Shown here in pieces: positions 7,924-16,079 of a stretch of 64,000 nucleotides of DNA. Position 1 is the first letter of the stretch. Each line of letters opens with the position of its first letter. A program made the position numbers and the translations under genes. The stretch lies in contig NZ_CAIWTY010000088.1 of the NCBI RefSeq assembly GCF_903915725.1, positions 160,055 to 224,054 on the forward strand, written 5' to 3'. The stretch is from an uncultured Rhodopila sp. Lineage in GTDB: Bacteria; Pseudomonadota; Alphaproteobacteria; Acetobacterales; Acetobacteraceae. Below the pieces are notes generated by a model that saw only the letters and a program-made list of their open reading frames with translations, made no database searches and had not been told where the DNA came from.

Positions 7924-9411
7924 ATGCTCGATATCGCCTTCGCCAAGCCGGCGCTGCCAAAATCCGGCGCGCTCGCACTGCTTATCTATGAGGGCGAAAA
8001 ACCGTCCGGGCTATGGCAACAGGCTGATGAGGCGACCGGCGGCGCGATTGCTCGCGCCTTCGAAGTCGCAGAGTTCAAGGGCGCCAAGGGCAAGACCTGC
8101 GTAATCCTCGCGCCAGGCGCGAACCTGTCGCGGGTTCTCGCCGTCGGCCTGGGCAAGCCCGCCGAAGTGAACGCAAAAGTATTCGAAGAAGCCGGCGGCG
8201 CCATCGTCACCAACCTGTCGCAGGAGCCGACGGCCACCATCGCCAACAGCGCACTGGACGCCACGCAGGCGGCCGATGTCGCCTCGGGCGCCGTGCTGCG
8301 CGCCTATCGGTTCGACCGCTACCGCACCAAGGAAAAGCCGGAGGAGCTGCCGAAACTGGCGAAGCTCACCGTGCTCACCGCCGAGACCGCCAAGGCCAAG
8401 ACCGCGTGGGAGCGGGCGGAGGCGGCAGTCAACGGGGTGTACCTGACACGCGACCTGGTCAGTGAGCCGCCCAACGTGCTGCATCCGGCCGAAATGGCGG
8501 AACGCTGCCGCGCATTGACCGAGCTCGGGGTGAAGGTCGACATCTTCGGCCTGAAAGAACTGACGAAGCTGGGCTTCGGCGCCCTGCTCGGCGTTTCGAA
8601 AGGCAGCGCAAACGAGCCGCGCATGGTAGTCATGAGCTGGAGCGGCGTCTCCGGCAACGGCCGCAAGGCGAAGGACAAGCCCGTCGTCTTCGTCGGCAAG
8701 GGCGTCACCTTCGACACCGGCGGCATCAGCATCAAGCCGGCGGCGGGCATGGAAGACATGAAGTGGGACATGGCCGGCGCCGGCACGGTCATCGGCTTGA
8801 TGGCGGCACTGGCGGGGCGCAAGGCGAAGGTGGATGCCATCGGTCTTGTCGGGCTGGTCGAGAACATGCCCTCCGGCACGGCGCAGCGCCCGGGTGACGT
8901 GGTCACCAGCTACTCCGGCCAGACCATTGAAGTGATCAATACCGATGCCGAGGGGCGGCTAGTACTGGCCGACGTCATCTGGTATGCGCAGCAGAAATAC
9001 GATCCGAGGATCATCATCGACCTCGCCACACTAACCGGAGCCATCATTATCGGCCTCGGACATGAATACGGCGGACTGTTCAGTAACGATGATGGTCTGT
9101 CGCAGCGTTTGACCGCGGCCGGACTGGCGACGGGCGAGCGCGTCTGGCGGATGCCGCTGGATGAAGCCTACGACAAGCAGATCAAGTCCGACATCGCCGA
9201 CATGAAGAATGTCGGCGGCCGTCCCGGCGGCTCGATTACCGCTGCCCAGTTCATTCAGCGCTTCGTCAACGGCAAGCCCTGGGCGCATCTGGATATTGCC
9301 GGCATGGCGTGGGCCACCAAGGATTCCGCCGTGATCCCGAAAGGTGCCACCGCCTTCGGCGTGCGGCTGCTCGACCGCCTGGTGGCCGATAACTATGAGT
9401 CCCGCGAATGA
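7924..9411 (+). CDS. pepA: Leucyl aminopeptidase PepA (M17)
   Basis: A 495-residue M17 aminopeptidase. The N-terminal half is the non-catalytic domain; the C-terminal half has VGKGVTFDTGGISIKPA, MKWDMAGAG and the family signature NTDAEGRLVLAD, which supply the two-metal site and the catalytic Lys and Arg. The enzyme removes N-terminal residues from peptides in the cytoplasm; some PepA proteins also bind DNA at recombination sites or regulate pyrimidine genes. It is followed after 22 bases by holC on the same strand, a pairing common in proteobacteria. Confidence 0.96.
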   Translation: MLDIAFAKPALPKSGALALLIYEGEKPSGLWQQADEATGGAIARAFEVAEFKGAKGKTCVILAPGANLSRVLAVGLGKPAEVNAKVFEEAGGAIVTNLSQEPTATIANSALDATQAADVASGAVLRAYRFDRYRTKEKPEELPKLAKLTVLTAETAKAKTAWERAEAAVNGVYLTRDLVSEPPNVLHPAEMAERCRALTELGVKVDIFGLKELTKLGFGALLGVSKGSANEPRMVVMSWSGVSGNGRKAKDKPVVFVGKGVTFDTGGISIKPAAGMEDMKWDMAGAGTVIGLMAALAGRKAKVDAIGLVGLVENMPSGTAQRPGDVVTSYSGQTIEVINTDAEGRLVLADVIWYAQQKYDPRIIIDLATLTGAIIIGLGHEYGGLFSNDDGLSQRLTAAGLATGERVWRMPLDEAYDKQIKSDIADMKNVGGRPGGSITAAQFIQRFVNGKPWAHLDIAGMAWATKDSAVIPKGATAFGVRLLDRLVADNYESRE

Positions 9412-9433
9412 TCGGCATTTCCCGCGGACCGTC

Positions 9434-9874
9434 ATGACCGAGATTGGCTTCTACCACCTGACCCGATCGACGTTGACGCAGGCGTTGCCCCGGCTTTTGA
9501 CGCGCACGCTGGCATCCGGCCAGCGCGCGCTCGTCCTTGGCAAAACCGCGGAAGGGCTGGACGCGTTGAGTGCGGCACTGTGGGCGCAGCCGGATTGGCT
9601 TCCACACGGTTCGGCGGCGGACGGCGACGCCGATATTCAGCCGATTTGGCTGAGTATCGAGCCGAAGGCACTGAATGGGGCTCGGTTCCTGTTCGTTGTG
9701 GAGCAGGCCGACTGGCCGGGACTGGACCAGTTCGACAGGGTGTTTTCCTTATTCGACGGCAACAGTCAGCCCGCTGTCGAAGCCGCACGCGAAAGTTGGC
9801 GTGCGGCGAAGGCGGCTGGCCACACGCTTACGTATTGGCAGCAGACAGAAACCAGCTGGCAAAAGAAGGCCTAG
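9434..9874 (+). CDS. holC: DNA polymerase III chi subunit
   Basis: A 146-residue protein starting at MTEIGFYHLTRSTLTQALPRLL, the typical N-terminus of HolC. Later segments LWAQPDWLPHG, PIWLS and VFSLFDGNSQPAVEAARESW also fit. The track's start at 9344 is too far upstream because it reads into the end of pepA in another frame. Chi belongs to the clamp-loader complex and contacts single-strand binding protein. Placement directly after pepA supports the identification. Confidence 0.92.
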   Translation: MTEIGFYHLTRSTLTQALPRLLTRTLASGQRALVLGKTAEGLDALSAALWAQPDWLPHGSAADGDADIQPIWLSIEPKALNGARFLFVVEQADWPGLDQFDRVFSLFDGNSQPAVEAARESWRAAKAAGHTLTYWQQTETSWQKKA

Positions 9875-9911
9875 CACTCAACCGGCGGTGTAGGAAGGGT
9901 CGCTTCCGGCC

Positions 9912-9932
9912 GGCGGCGCTCCATCCGCCGCC
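9912..9932. terminator. Short GC hairpin between convergent holC and coiled-coil gene
   Basis: GGCGGCG and CGCCGCC flank a seven-base loop. It sits between the ends of two convergent genes and is followed by a short A/T-containing stretch (CAAAAAACG). A bidirectional terminator is plausible; there is no long U tract. Confidence 0.4.
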
Positions 9933-9971
9933 CGATAGACTGCGCAAAAAACGATCCACATCCCCCCGGGG

Positions 9972-10937
9972 CTAACGGCGCTTCGGTGCGGGCTTGGTGT
10001 TCAGCCACCATTTCACCGGCTCCGGCTCGGAGCTGTCCGGCTCCGCCGGGCGCTGGCGGCGCGCATTGGCTTCAGTAACCTCCGGTTCCGCCACCGGGGG
10101 TCCACGCCGTGATGGTTCGGCCTGCACCGGCTCGTAACGAGTCCGTTCGGTGGCGCCCCTGGTGGCGCGATGCGGCACGCTGCGTAATGGCTCGGAGGTT
10201 TCCTCCGACAGGCTCCTGACCAGTTGTTCCGCCGCCTCGCGCGCCGCTTCGGCCGCTCGCAAGGCTTTCTCGGCGGTCCTTCGCGCCTGACGCTCGCTTG
10301 CCAACTGATCCTGAACCTCGTTGGCGGCATCCTCCGCGGACAGCGCGCGCTCCTCGGCTTCGCGCAGGCGGGCTTCCCATGCTTCGGCTTCGCCGCGCAT
10401 CGCATTGGCCGCTTCGCGTTCGCGGCGGAGGGATTCAATAGCTTCGTTTTTCGCGAGTTCGGCATGGCCGATCTTGGTCTGCAAGTCGCGAACGACGGCG
10501 TAGGCTTCGCTCAACGAACGTTCGGCCTTGTCACGCGCTGCGGTTTCGGCTGCGAGAGCGGCCTCGGTTCGTTGCAGGCGACTGCTGCTGGGCACGTTGA
10601 CCGGAGCGGCGATACGGGCGGCAGGCGTGTCATGCACCGGTTCGCGCCGCAGGACGGTGACTGGTATATCGCCGTCCTGAACGAAACGGCGCCGGTGCAA
10701 ACCGCCATTGAAACTACCACCGGAGCGTCCTTGTTGCTCCGAGCGATCCGGCTCCGTACGATGGCGTGGGGAATCGCCCAATAATCCGAGGGCTCGTCGC
10801 ATCTGCGATTCAGCTTCGTCATTCTGACCCGCCTCGCCCGCCGGGTTTTGATCGGGCAGCCGGGTCAACCGGTCTTGTTGAGTTTCTCCAGCCGGGTTAT
10901 CGAGACGCAGTTTTAGATTTTCAGACAATGACATCAC
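9972..10937 (-). CDS. Alanine/glutamate-rich coiled-coil protein of unknown function
   Basis: A 321-residue protein that I cannot assign to a named family. Residues 1-110 are polar and probably disordered. Residues about 115-240 form a long coiled coil rich in Ala, Glu and Arg (RLQRTEAALAAETAARDKAE, EAEAWEARLREAEERALSAE, RTAEKALRAAEAAREAAEQL). The C-terminus is acidic and proline rich and ends EPEPVKWWLNTKPAPKRR. No signal peptide or membrane segment is visible. A scaffold or cytoskeletal-type role is possible but not supported directly. It is transcribed toward holC. Confidence 0.65.
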   Translation of the reverse strand: MMSLSENLKLRLDNPAGETQQDRLTRLPDQNPAGEAGQNDEAESQMRRALGLLGDSPRHRTEPDRSEQQGRSGGSFNGGLHRRRFVQDGDIPVTVLRREPVHDTPAARIAAPVNVPSSSRLQRTEAALAAETAARDKAERSLSEAYAVVRDLQTKIGHAELAKNEAIESLRREREAANAMRGEAEAWEARLREAEERALSAEDAANEVQDQLASERQARRTAEKALRAAEAAREAAEQLVRSLSEETSEPLRSVPHRATRGATERTRYEPVQAEPSRRGPPVAEPEVTEANARRQRPAEPDSSEPEPVKWWLNTKPAPKRR

Positions 10938-11291
10938 CTGGGGATTAAGAGCGCCGGGACGCTGACAAATTCACTCGCCATGGTCCCGTGGGGACCTTTG
11001 AACAAGCATTCTTGAAACGGGCTGTCGACACTCGGGCGGTTGTTCCTTGGACTAAGGCTAGATGACGATCCTTTGGGTCCGTCCGGTCTCAGCTGACGTG
11101 CCGTGACCGGGTCCGCCGCCTAAATGCGCCGAGCCGTTGGAATCGCACTACCTAACGCGGTTAACTTATCGGGTGTTGCAAACAATAGCAAGTGATCAAC
11201 TGCATTAGGCCCTGTCCGGTTCAGGCGGCACGGCTACCATGGCATCTGACCGCGTCGGGTCGCACGGTGGTCGTTTGGAAGGACCGGTTGA
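10938..11291. other. Intergenic region without a recognisable gene (354 bp)
   Basis: This separates the divergent coiled-coil gene and the response-regulator gene and should hold both promoters. I see no convincing ORF on either strand. GGAAGGA lies about nine bases before the response-regulator ATG. Confidence 0.6.
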
Positions 11292-11663
11292 ATGGATAGG
11301 GACCATACGAGCATCGTGGCCGTCGTTGACGATGACAATGACGTCGGAGATGTCCTCGGCGGCCTACTCGAAACGATGGGCTACAATGTTGAAACCTATC
11401 GCTCCGGCATGGACTTTCTGTCGGAGGGCCAGATGGACCGCGTGGCCTGCCTGATTGTCGATCAGAACATGCCGCGCATGACCGGGCTTGAGATGATCGA
11501 AGGGCTGATCGATCGCGGCGTGAATATTCCGGCGTTGCTGATTACCGGCGTCCACGATGCCGAGGTTGAACGCAAAGCCGCTGCTCTCGGGGTCATGACG
11601 GTGCTGGAGAAGCCCATGTCGCACCATGAGTTGCTGCGTTTCATCTCGGTGACGGTCGGATGA
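11292..11663 (+). CDS. Single-domain response regulator (CheY/FixJ receiver)
   Basis: The 123-residue product is a lone receiver domain. VAVVDDDNDVGDVL supplies the acidic pair, LIVDQNMPRMTG the phosphoacceptor Asp, LLITG the switch Thr and VLEKPM the conserved Lys. The sequence pattern resembles FixJ-type receivers in alphaproteobacteria, but there is no output domain. Such proteins usually act as phosphorelay shuttles or by protein-protein contact. No cognate kinase lies nearby, so its partner is unknown. Confidence 0.88.
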   Translation: MDRDHTSIVAVVDDDNDVGDVLGGLLETMGYNVETYRSGMDFLSEGQMDRVACLIVDQNMPRMTGLEMIEGLIDRGVNIPALLITGVHDAEVERKAAALGVMTVLEKPMSHHELLRFISVTVG

Positions 11664-12066
11664 CCCCGGGTGCCGTGGCAGACGTGCTGCCGGGCTGGCA
11701 CCGGTGGGCGGCGTCCCGCGTGCCGGTTCGCGCGATCATGCGTGGAATGCCCGGTCAATAAATCCCCGCCCTGCAAAGTATAAAACGTCCGGACCAGACT
11801 GCCGGACACTTGTGCGAGCCACCCGGAAACCGTCATAGTCTCATCTGAAACCGGCCGGCGGGAGGCACCGCCTGCGGTCCCGGCCGATCGGCGCCGATCT
11901 TGCCTGGCCGCGTCCCGGTTGTGAGACAACTCTGCCCGGACCTGTGCATGTGAACCATATGGCAGCTCCGGGCGGGCGCGGCGAAGCGCGCGGCACAAAG
12001 CCCGAAAGGCCCATGTCGCCGACCTCGGACCGGTGGATGGGTAACACAAGCCGCGCCTTACGGCGC
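11664..12066. other. Intergenic region without a recognisable gene (403 bp)
   Basis: Lies between the ends of the response regulator and the XRE gene, which converge here. ORFs in the track over this stretch are Arg/Pro-rich and look like shadows. I see no RNA gene. Confidence 0.5.
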
Positions 12067-12399
12067 TCAGCGCCGCACCAGACGGCGGGCGGCGCGCAGC
12101 AGAAACTGCCGGTCATCCGGATCGCACGCGCGATACAGCCGGAGCAACGCCAACTCATCGCCCTGCCGCGCTTCGGCCGGCGCCCGCTTGTCGTCGCCGT
12201 ACATCAGATATTCGACGCCAACGCCCAACGCCGCGGCGATGCGTGACAGGTTGCCGGTGACCTGCCCGGTTCGTCCGGTTTCCCACTGAGCGACGGCGCT
12301 GCGGGACACCCCGACACGCCGGGCGAATTCGTCCTGGGTCAGGCTGCTGTCCCGGCGCCTGGCGCGGATGCGTGCGCCGATGTCCGACGTTGTGCTCAT
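12067..12399 (-). CDS. XRE-family helix-turn-helix regulator
   Basis: A 110-residue protein starting MSTTSDIGARIRARRRDSS. Residues 6-60 are a Cro/C1-type HTH: LTQDEFARRVGVSRSAVAQWETGRTGQVTGNLSRIAAALGVGVEYLM. The C-terminal part (ELALLRLYRACDPDDRQFLLRAARRL) is a short helical extension that may help dimerisation. I chose the ATG at 12399 over the upstream start in the track because it gives the standard N-terminus. A 13-bp palindrome lies directly upstream and may be its own operator. Divergent from the small HTH/DUF6362 pair, an arrangement reminiscent of a phage-derived switch. Confidence 0.85.
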   Translation of the reverse strand: MSTTSDIGARIRARRRDSSLTQDEFARRVGVSRSAVAQWETGRTGQVTGNLSRIAAALGVGVEYLMYGDDKRAPAEARQGDELALLRLYRACDPDDRQFLLRAARRLVRR

Positions 12400-12402
12400 A
12401 AA

Positions 12403-12415
12403 AGTTAGTCTAACT
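12403..12415. promoter_or_regulatory. Putative XRE autoregulatory operator
   Basis: AGTTAGTCTAACT is a perfect palindrome with six-base arms around a central T, starting four bases upstream of the XRE ATG. A related half-site run, ACTAACTAACG, occurs at about 12607-12617 in front of the divergent gene. XRE proteins typically bind such short dyads. Binding is inferred. Confidence 0.5.
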
Positions 12416-12585
12416 GACGAACACGTCAAAGTCCAGGAAAACCTTCATGTTGCCCCGGCCGAGCGGCAGCTTGCCGCCGGTTCCGGCTGCTGACCCGGTC
12501 CCGCCACTCGATGGCGGGCTGATTGGCCGCCGGCTCGGATCGAGACGAGGCAGAGGGAAAAATTCCTGCCATCGCGTTATTTTTG

Positions 12586-12614
12586 TTGACGTACAGAGTT
12601 TGTTCTACTAACTA
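12586..12614 (+). promoter_or_regulatory. Putative sigma-70 promoter for the HTH/DUF6362 pair
   Basis: TTGACG and TAACTA are separated by 17 bases, about 40 bases upstream of the GTG at 12654. Three copies of TTGTTC (12600, 12620, 12631) overlap and follow the -10 region and could be binding sites for a repressor. Confidence 0.45.
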
Positions 12615-12653
12615 ACGTATTGTTCACATATTGTTCTGAGTCAGGAGCCCCCG

Positions 12654-12944
12654 GTGCCTAGGAGAATAGTCTGGACAGACGGACAGGATACCCAAATCCG
12701 CAGACTTCGCACCGAAGGCGCAAGCTGGGACGTCATCGCCCTGGCCCTCGGTCTCGCCCGATGGACCGTCATCGAGCGCGGCCGCGCCATCGGTGTCGAG
12801 CGCCCGCCCGCCAACGCCGTCGTCAAACCCGACGAGTCCGGCCGCGCGCCGCTACCGGCGGGCCACGCCGACAGTTGGGGCGCCATCAACCGGCACACCA
12901 CCCTCGACGGCGTGCCATTCCAGTTGCCCGGCGCCATTCGCTGA
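12654..12944 (+). CDS. Small GcrA/AsnC-like helix-turn-helix protein
   Basis: A 96-residue protein starting with GTG. Residues 3-48 read RIVWTDGQDTQIRRLRTEGASWDVIALALGLARWTVIERGRAIG, which follows the GcrA-like pattern in which a Trp-containing helix precedes an HTH. Such proteins are common in alphaproteobacteria and their prophages, often annotated as AsnC-like. The C-terminal half (RAPLPAGHADSWGAIN) is short and has no recognised domain. The next gene starts 23 bases downstream, so the two are probably co-transcribed. Confidence 0.68.
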   Translation: MPRRIVWTDGQDTQIRRLRTEGASWDVIALALGLARWTVIERGRAIGVERPPANAVVKPDESGRAPLPAGHADSWGAINRHTTLDGVPFQLPGAIR

Positions 12945-12967
12945 TCGGCCCGAGATCCTTTCACCTA

Positions 12968-13474
12968 ATGATGGAGCTAACCTTGACGACTGTGCGCGCA
13001 CCCAAACCGGCGCCGGCGCCCGCCGCGAAGCCGGCGACTCGTCCGGTAATGACCAACGGGTATGAGATCGACGCCGACTTCGTGATCTATCGGCTCGAGG
13101 AAGCCGGCGCGACCTTGCTCGCACTGCCCGGGACCGGCTGGTCGACCCGGCTCCGCAGTTCCTCGTTGGAAATCGTGCGGACCGCCCTGGAATCGTACGG
13201 CTGGAGCGAGGCGCGTATCCGTCCGATGGTGCCGCCGGCAGACAAGATAACGCGCATGGACGAGGCAATGAGCTGGATCCCGCTGATTCCGCTGGACCGC
13301 TACGTGTTGCGCCGCGTTGTCGGCGCCCGCAGCCTGGTGCATCCGATAACCGATCGGCATTTATTCCCATGGCGGCGGCTCGGTAAGGCACTGGGGGCCG
13401 ACCACAAGGCGATCCAGCGCTGGCATGCGCAAGGGATTGCGATCATCGTCCAGGCGCTGAAGGCGTCGGTGTAG
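12968..13474 (+). CDS. DUF6362-like protein
   Basis: A 168-residue protein starting at tandem ATGs (MMELTLTTVRAPKPAPAPAAKPA); the track's upstream start is a shadow extension. After a Pro/Ala-rich linker, the body contains DADFVIYRLEEAGATLLALP and ends in a compact HTH-like segment, RLGKALGADHKAIQRWHAQGIAIIVQAL. This pattern matches DUF6362-type proteins often seen in alphaproteobacterial phage-like regions next to small HTH proteins. Function is unknown; DNA binding is an inference from the last segment. Confidence 0.6.
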   Translation: MMELTLTTVRAPKPAPAPAAKPATRPVMTNGYEIDADFVIYRLEEAGATLLALPGTGWSTRLRSSSLEIVRTALESYGWSEARIRPMVPPADKITRMDEAMSWIPLIPLDRYVLRRVVGARSLVHPITDRHLFPWRRLGKALGADHKAIQRWHAQGIAIIVQALKASV

Positions 13475-14141
13475 CCGGAGCCTTTTCACGATTTCCCGTA
13501 TTTTGTGCCGGAACGAATACCGCTTCGGTCCGCACGTGAACGGCCGTCGGTGATAGAGGTGCCAGACACACTCCGGCTGAGGCAGCGGAGCGATCCCGAG
13601 CGGTGCCTCGGACACCCTGCCGCACCGGTCATCCGGCTTGATCGCCGGAACGGCTTGCTTGTGGTTGCGGAAAGACAGTGGGACGTTTTGGCAGCGCAGG
13701 GGTCACGGGCTGAACCGGTCCCGCTATCGGTCGGGCGAATCCGGCTGCCCGGCGCCAAAGTCCTATTGTGAACCAAGTACGATTGTTATATGGCTCACGC
13801 CCACGTGATCGTTGATACGTCCGTCCCGGTGGATCGAGCGAGGTGGTTGAAATGAAAAGTTCGCTAGCCGGCAATCGGCGCCGGATGCAGGCTCTGCCTT
13901 CAGATAATTCGCCGTGTGTCGAATGAATGTTCCCGCATCTGATTGTTGCAGATTTACACCGGACGGATTCTTTCCGCCCCCCGGCTGGCCTGCTGTCGCA
14001 GGACCGGGAGACGATCCATGTCCGACGGCTGATGCGGTCCGGTTATCGCAGTAGCCGGGAAGCGGAGCTTTGACCTTTGCGTCCCGTTCGCCCGTCCGGT
14101 CCTCGACTTTCTGACATCACACGGCGGCTATAAGGAGATTC
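13475..14141. other. Intergenic region without a recognisable gene (667 bp)
   Basis: ORFs in this stretch (for example 13505-13771) show no family pattern and have shadow-like composition. It may mark the junction of the phage-like regulator block and the acquired methyltransferase block. The sequence TATAAGGAGATTC just before 14142 is a strong ribosome binding site for the next gene. Confidence 0.5.
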
Positions 14142-14762
14142 ATGATGGAGCAGTTCTCGTACGTCGGCAAAGACGGCCAATTCGACTATGATCGTTACAG
14201 AAAAGTTCAAACTGAGGGCAACAAGGCCAAAATCGGGATTCAATGGGTCCAGGAAGTCAGTATCGCGTTTCTGTCGGGATATATCATCGGCACCCGGGGG
14301 CGCCCATCATTCGGTCTATGCCACGGGACTCGCGGCGGGGCCGAGCAGGCATGGTTCGCGAAATATCTGGGTTGTCCGGTCCTCGGCACCGAGATATCCG
14401 ATACCGCGACCCAATTCGCCAACACAATCCAGTGGGATTTCCACGAGGTGAAGTCGGAGTGGCTCAGATCAGTCGACTTCATTTACTCGAATAGCTGGGA
14501 CCATAGCTATGATCCGGTGAAGCTGTTCAATTCATGGATGTCATGCCTCAAGCCTGGCGGCCTATGTCTTCTTGAGCACACGTCGGGACATGTCAACGCC
14601 AATGAACTGGATCCGCTTGGCATGACGCTGGAAGAAATGGTTGGTCTTCTGACTGATCTCGGGGCGGGCCGATGGCGGGTCCGGGAAGTGCTGCGTAACG
14701 GCCCGAGCACGGCGCCGGCCGGCGCGCTTTCGGCCGCTCATGTCGTGGTAGAACATAAATAA
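14142..14762 (+). CDS. Class I SAM-dependent methyltransferase-like protein
   Basis: A 206-residue protein following AAGGAG. The Rossmann-type SAM-binding pattern is GLCHGTRGGAEQAWFAKYLG, then VLGTEISDTATQF (acidic loop) and VDFIYSNSWDHSYDPVKLFNSWMSCLKPGGLCLLEHT, the typical motif before strand 5. It probably methylates a small molecule or surface glycan. Base composition is clearly more AT-rich than the neighbours, which suggests transfer. The next gene is an FkbM-type methyltransferase 57 bases on, so the two may form one unit. Confidence 0.78.
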   Translation: MMEQFSYVGKDGQFDYDRYRKVQTEGNKAKIGIQWVQEVSIAFLSGYIIGTRGRPSFGLCHGTRGGAEQAWFAKYLGCPVLGTEISDTATQFANTIQWDFHEVKSEWLRSVDFIYSNSWDHSYDPVKLFNSWMSCLKPGGLCLLEHTSGHVNANELDPLGMTLEEMVGLLTDLGAGRWRVREVLRNGPSTAPAGALSAAHVVVEHK

Positions 14763-14819
14763 CACGGCGGAGCCGCTTCGCTGCCTCGACTGTTGCTGGA
14801 AAAATGTGAGGATAACAGC

Positions 14820-15557
14820 ATGAAACTACGTCAACTAGACGTTGGGGGACAAAAGGTATTCATCCGCGCCAACACGGCCGACGAGATCGTCGCAAAAAAC
14901 TGCCTCGGAGACGAATTTGATCTTGTTTCGGGACTCCTTGAGAAAATTACGCGCCGAAACACGGTTCTCGATCTTGGCGGATATATTGGAACTGCCGCAA
15001 TCAGATTTGCAACCGCGATACCTCATTGCACCGTCATAACCGTAGAGCCGTCGCCTGAAAATTTTCGGATCTTGCAACTGAATACGATGAAATTTCCCAA
15101 CATCATCGCGGTGAATGCAGCGGTAGGAACGGCCGCCGGGAAGATGCAGCTTTATGCGCGAACCACCGGCGAGTCGGGCCATACCCTGGTGCAAAATCCA
15201 AAAGACTGCACCGCGCCGACGAAAGTCTCAACCGTCGACGTCGTGCCGGTACGTGAATTTCTGGAAAGATACTCTCCGCCGACCAATACATTATCTCTGG
15301 TCAAAATCGACATAGAAGGCGGTGAGGTCGATCTCTTGAGGGACCACGGTTGGATCGACGGTTTCGCCATCGCGCTCGCCGAGTTGCATGACAGAATTAT
15401 CGATGGATGCACGGCTGCCTGGCTGGGCGCGACGAGAAAAGAAGCCCGCTTTGACATAACCGACAACGGAGAAAAATCGATCTCGGTCAATCCGGCCATC
15501 CTGCATGCACTGCACGCCGTCGCCCGCCCGGATTCGCCGCCGAACGGTCAACAATGA
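14820..15557 (+). CDS. FkbM-family methyltransferase
   Basis: The 245-residue protein starts at ATG 14820 after GAGGAT; the TTG at 14793 used in the track lacks a better site. FkbM features are DEFDLVSGLLEKITRRNTVLDLGGYIGTAAIRFA, ITVEPSPENFRILQLN, NAAVGTAAGKMQLY and LVKIDIEGGEVDLLRD with LAELHD downstream. FkbM enzymes O-methylate macrolides, glycans or LPS sugars. Like the preceding gene it is relatively AT-rich, consistent with a small acquired surface-modification block. Confidence 0.85.
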   Translation: MKLRQLDVGGQKVFIRANTADEIVAKNCLGDEFDLVSGLLEKITRRNTVLDLGGYIGTAAIRFATAIPHCTVITVEPSPENFRILQLNTMKFPNIIAVNAAVGTAAGKMQLYARTTGESGHTLVQNPKDCTAPTKVSTVDVVPVREFLERYSPPTNTLSLVKIDIEGGEVDLLRDHGWIDGFAIALAELHDRIIDGCTAAWLGATRKEARFDITDNGEKSISVNPAILHALHAVARPDSPPNGQQ

Positions 15558-15679
15558 GTTGAAAAGCCGAATTTATAATCGATCGGCTTGGCGCCCATCG
15601 GAGTTTGGCGTTCCCTGTCCGATCGGCGTCTTAACGCCGGCGATCACTATGGCAGCCGCTCGTACCCCGCACTGACCCG

Positions 15680-15853
15680 CTACACCGCCTCCGATTTTTC
15701 TGCCGTCTCGATGACAAGGTTGATCACCACCGCTTCGGTATCGCTGCGCACCAGCACGCTTTTCAAAGTCCCAATCGTGCTGGCGCCGATCTCCGGATGC
15801 GGCACGTAGGGCGCAACGACGATAGAATCTTCGGCTTCGGCAACGCTTTCCAA
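15680..15853 (-). pseudogene. Short 57-codon ORF, possible gene remnant
   Basis: From TTG at 15853 the minus strand reads LESVAEAEDSIVVAPYVPH, then STIGTLKSVLVRSDTEAVVI and NLVIETAEKSEAV before a stop. The composition looks protein-like, unlike the plus-strand ORF in the track. I cannot assign a family, and there is no clear ribosome binding site. It may be the tail of a decayed gene. Confidence 0.3.
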
Positions 15854-15955
15854 TCTGGCGCCCTAGCGCATCCGGGCTGTCCCGGGCGCAGCCGCCCCGT
15901 CAAGCCGAGGGAGGTCGGCATCAACGCCTTTTCCCTGTGTAGGCAATGGCGTGGG

Positions 15956-15981
15956 ATGGCGGGCCTGCGCCCGCCATGACG
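15956..15981. repeat. CATGACG-type hairpin repeat
   Basis: ATGGCGGGC and GCCCGCCAT around a CTGC tetraloop, followed by GACG. Same family as the hairpins at 6.8, 49.4, 51.7, 54.4 and 60.7 kb. It lies in the 520-bp gene-poor stretch 15558-16079. Confidence 0.7.
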
Positions 15982-16079
15982 ATACTGGCGGCCTGCCGAC
16001 CGGTCAAAGTCAACGCCGGTTGGCGGTCACCGTACCCGCCGGCGTTACCCACGTCCGACCTTCCCTTTTTCACGGAGGC

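Noticed and set aside
11950-13480. Prophage
   Set aside because: Only an XRE regulator and a small HTH/DUF6362 pair are present; no integrase, terminase, portal or structural genes.
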